From Tigriopus japonicus (lineage: Eukaryota; Arthropoda; Copepoda; Harpacticoida; Harpacticidae): a stretch of 64,000 nt of DNA. Position 1 is the stretch's first letter. Every line of letters starts with the position of its first letter. Positions 62,516-64,000 of the stretch are shown piece by piece. A model generated the notes under the pieces. The model had not been told where the DNA came from, ran no database searches, and saw nothing but the letters and a program-made list of their open reading frames with translations. The stretch lies in assembly GCA_010645155.1 (NCBI GenBank), contig CM021319.1, forward strand, positions 2,275,401-2,339,400. The letters run 5' to 3'. The translations under genes and the position numbers were made by a program.

Positions 62516-63220
62516 CTAAACCACCGGCACCGATACCCCTCGTTTTTGCAGGAACCTCACGGACGTGAAATACAGGCCAAACAGCACCACACTGACTCCC
62601 AACATGACTTTAATCTTGAAGATCTCATGCTCACGCGATTGCGGCTTCTCGAACAAGTGTTCCGTGAATCCGTGGCCCACACGAGGTGACCCCTTTTTCC
62701 GCACCCAATCTTCCAGCGAATCCACGGGTTGCCCGCGCACGTCTTCCGTGGCTCCGTGTCGCCGAATCGATCGCAAATTACTAGCCCGTAACATATCCTT
62801 GGCCATTTTTTCGGACCATGGTCGCGCTCCAAACACGGTTTTTCGCGTGGTCCAAGCTACTTCCACATCTTCGGTCCTTTGCTTCAACGACTTTTCAATG
62901 CCTTCCATACGATCGTACTCGGCCCTCAACGAAGCCTGTTTGAGCACCTTGTAGGCCTCTTGGACTTGCATAAAGGCCGCGCGGGCCTCGGGATCGGGAT
63001 TGCGGTCGGGATGGAGAGCCTTGGCGTGTCGGAAGAAGGCCTCGCGAATCTCGGTGTTGGTAGCGTCGGGCGTCAACCCAAGGAGCTCGTAATGCGTCAG
63101 AGCGGGGGCGGGCACGGGGGTTCTGGAGGCGCGCGCGGAACTCGCGAGACCCCCGGTTACGGACACCCAAGGACGTGCAATGGGAGGGTGTGCAACGCGG
63201 CGAATGAGAACCGCACTCAT
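62516..63220 (-). CDS. membrane-anchored J-domain protein (DNAJC4/DNAJC30-like)
   Basis: A single exon of 234 codons from the ATG at 63220. The Arg-rich, acid-poor first 40 residues fit a mitochondrial targeting sequence. The J domain is at 43-103 (HYELLGLTPDATNTEIREAF, the diagnostic HPD at 70-72 in ALHPDRNPDPEARAAF, EAYKVLKQASLRAEYD). A charged region follows, then one membrane segment near the C-terminus (about 203-222; VMLGVSVVLFGLYFTSV) and a short basic tail. It would stimulate an Hsp70 ATPase at a membrane, probably mitochondrial. The one-J-domain, one-TM architecture matches DNAJC4 and DNAJC30; which of the two is orthologous is not decided. GC content is visibly higher than its surroundings. 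Confidence 0.88.
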   Translation of the reverse strand: MSAVLIRRVAHPPIARPWVSVTGGLASSARASRTPVPAPALTHYELLGLTPDATNTEIREAFFRHAKALHPDRNPDPEARAAFMQVQEAYKVLKQASLRAEYDRMEGIEKSLKQRTEDVEVAWTTRKTVFGARPWSEKMAKDMLRASNLRSIRRHGATEDVRGQPVDSLEDWVRKKGSPRVGHGFTEHLFEKPQSREHEIFKIKVMLGVSVVLFGLYFTSVRFLQKRGVSVPVV

Positions 63221-63516
63221 GGTATTTTAGGATGTTGGCGTGAAATCCGTCATGGGACGATTGACATCAGGGGTTTTGCTCAATTGTTTTTGAACATGTG
63301 TATCTTTGTTGACACTCGAAAATTCAGCGCTGCCAGATGTTTTTAGATGAAGACTGCATGCTAAGAGGTGTTTGAAAATAGTACTCTTTGGAAAAAGAAT
63401 CTCATATCGCTATTTTTAGAGGAAAGTTGTTGTTTTCTTTATCTTGAAGACTTTTGTAGATGCATTTTTTGCTTTTTTAAAGAACACGTCTAGAAATATG
63501 TAACCATGGTGACGAA
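63221..63516. other. upstream region of the J-domain gene
   Basis: About 300 bp between the start codon and a hAT insertion; this should hold the promoter. No motif is certain. Confidence 0.35.
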
Positions 63517-63745
63517 TAGGGACGGGCAAATAGTGTAAAAAGATTTTTGGTAACATAAAACCATTTTTCTGCACTTTTGCACCTTTCACCTTTATTTGCA
63601 CTTTTTATTTACGTTTTTGGCCAAAATTGACAAATTGTTAAGAAAATGTAGTGGCTTTTGAAAAATTTTTTAGTTTCAAGATCAAATTTTGAACTAGTCG
63701 AAAAAGCTTACATTTGCAATCAACCATTCTTAGCACCTTGAAGAA
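63517..63745. mobile_element. end of a hAT-type element (same family as 13012-13846)
   Basis: Begins TAGGGACGGGCAAATAGTG and matches the reverse complement of the right 230 bp of the element at 13012-13846 with only scattered substitutions. After about 63745 the two copies differ. The window ends before the other terminus, so this copy may be longer and carry internal sequence absent from the short copy. The 8 bases before it are GTGACGAA. Confidence 0.8.
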
Positions 63746-64000
63746 ATATGTGCATTTCAGACGCAAACCTCACACTTTATTCACCATCTTGCTTTAACTA
63801 TAACATCCTGTTTACTAAACTGAACATTAGACAAAAGAATCTCATTGCATTCAACCAACAAATAGCAAACCTAAAGAAACTCATGTTATGGTAATGGAAG
63901 TATCTACTAACAATAAAGATTGCGGAATTAGGTTTGCTGCCTACAAAGATCGCTATTTCTAAAAAAGGCCGTTATAAACTTAAAATCATCAAGCTAAGGA
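63746..64000. other. window end, possibly interior of the hAT element
   Basis: A/T-rich sequence with no recognised domain. It may be the internal part of a longer hAT copy that begins at 63517. Confidence 0.3.

Overview
This is a eukaryotic nuclear window, almost certainly arthropod and most plausibly a small-genome crustacean such as a copepod. The genes have short introns with GT-AG (once GC-AG) borders. A myofilin-like thick-filament gene points to Pancrustacea. A CCTAA array of the arthropod telomere type occurs, and the intergenic DNA is crowded with mariner, hAT, LINE and LTR relics. The species cannot be fixed from sequence alone. There are three assembly gaps (7186-7315, 26368-26953, 51230-51841). 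No rRNA, CRISPR array or intact tRNA was seen.

Layout. 1-5 kb: a two-exon myofilin-like muscle gene (+). 5-14 kb: a transposon graveyard with a LINE fragment, mariner relics and hAT MITEs, one hAT nested inside a mariner with both target duplications intact. 14.3-18.8 kb: a small two-membrane-segment protein (+) convergent with the seven-exon NDUFS2 subunit of complex I (-), then an intronless type II membrane glycosyltransferase (+). 19-22.7 kb: mariner and LINE relics. 23.5-36.3 kb: a paxillin locus with a complete four-LIM paxillin (+) and two divergent single-LIM paralogues (+ and -). Between them lie a gypsy-type gag broken by a CCTAA-bearing MITE and a 1.1 kb palindrome. 36.7-42.1 kb: a secreted CAP/SCP protein (-) and an intronless alpha-catulin (-). 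45-49.7 kb: five copies of one palindromic TA-flanked MITE family whose arms carry a let-7-like seed and its complement. 49.8-50.5 kb: a VHR-like dual-specificity phosphatase (-). 51-55.5 kb: a nearly complete two-ORF LINE (-). 57.4-63.2 kb: hexokinase, an MPND-like RAMA/MPN protein and a J-domain membrane protein, all on the minus strand and closely packed. The window ends inside another hAT copy.

Several host genes share themes. Paxillin, its two paralogues and alpha-catulin belong to adhesion and cytoskeleton families, and myofilin to muscle. NDUFS2 and hexokinase are core energy metabolism. There is no operon-like logic; neighbouring genes are independent units. The most unusual items are the paxillin-family cluster, the let-7-seed MITE family, the nested transposons with readable target-site duplications, the CCTAA-array MITE, and two enzymes with altered catalytic motifs (MPND-like JAMM loss, DUSP signature His to Gly).
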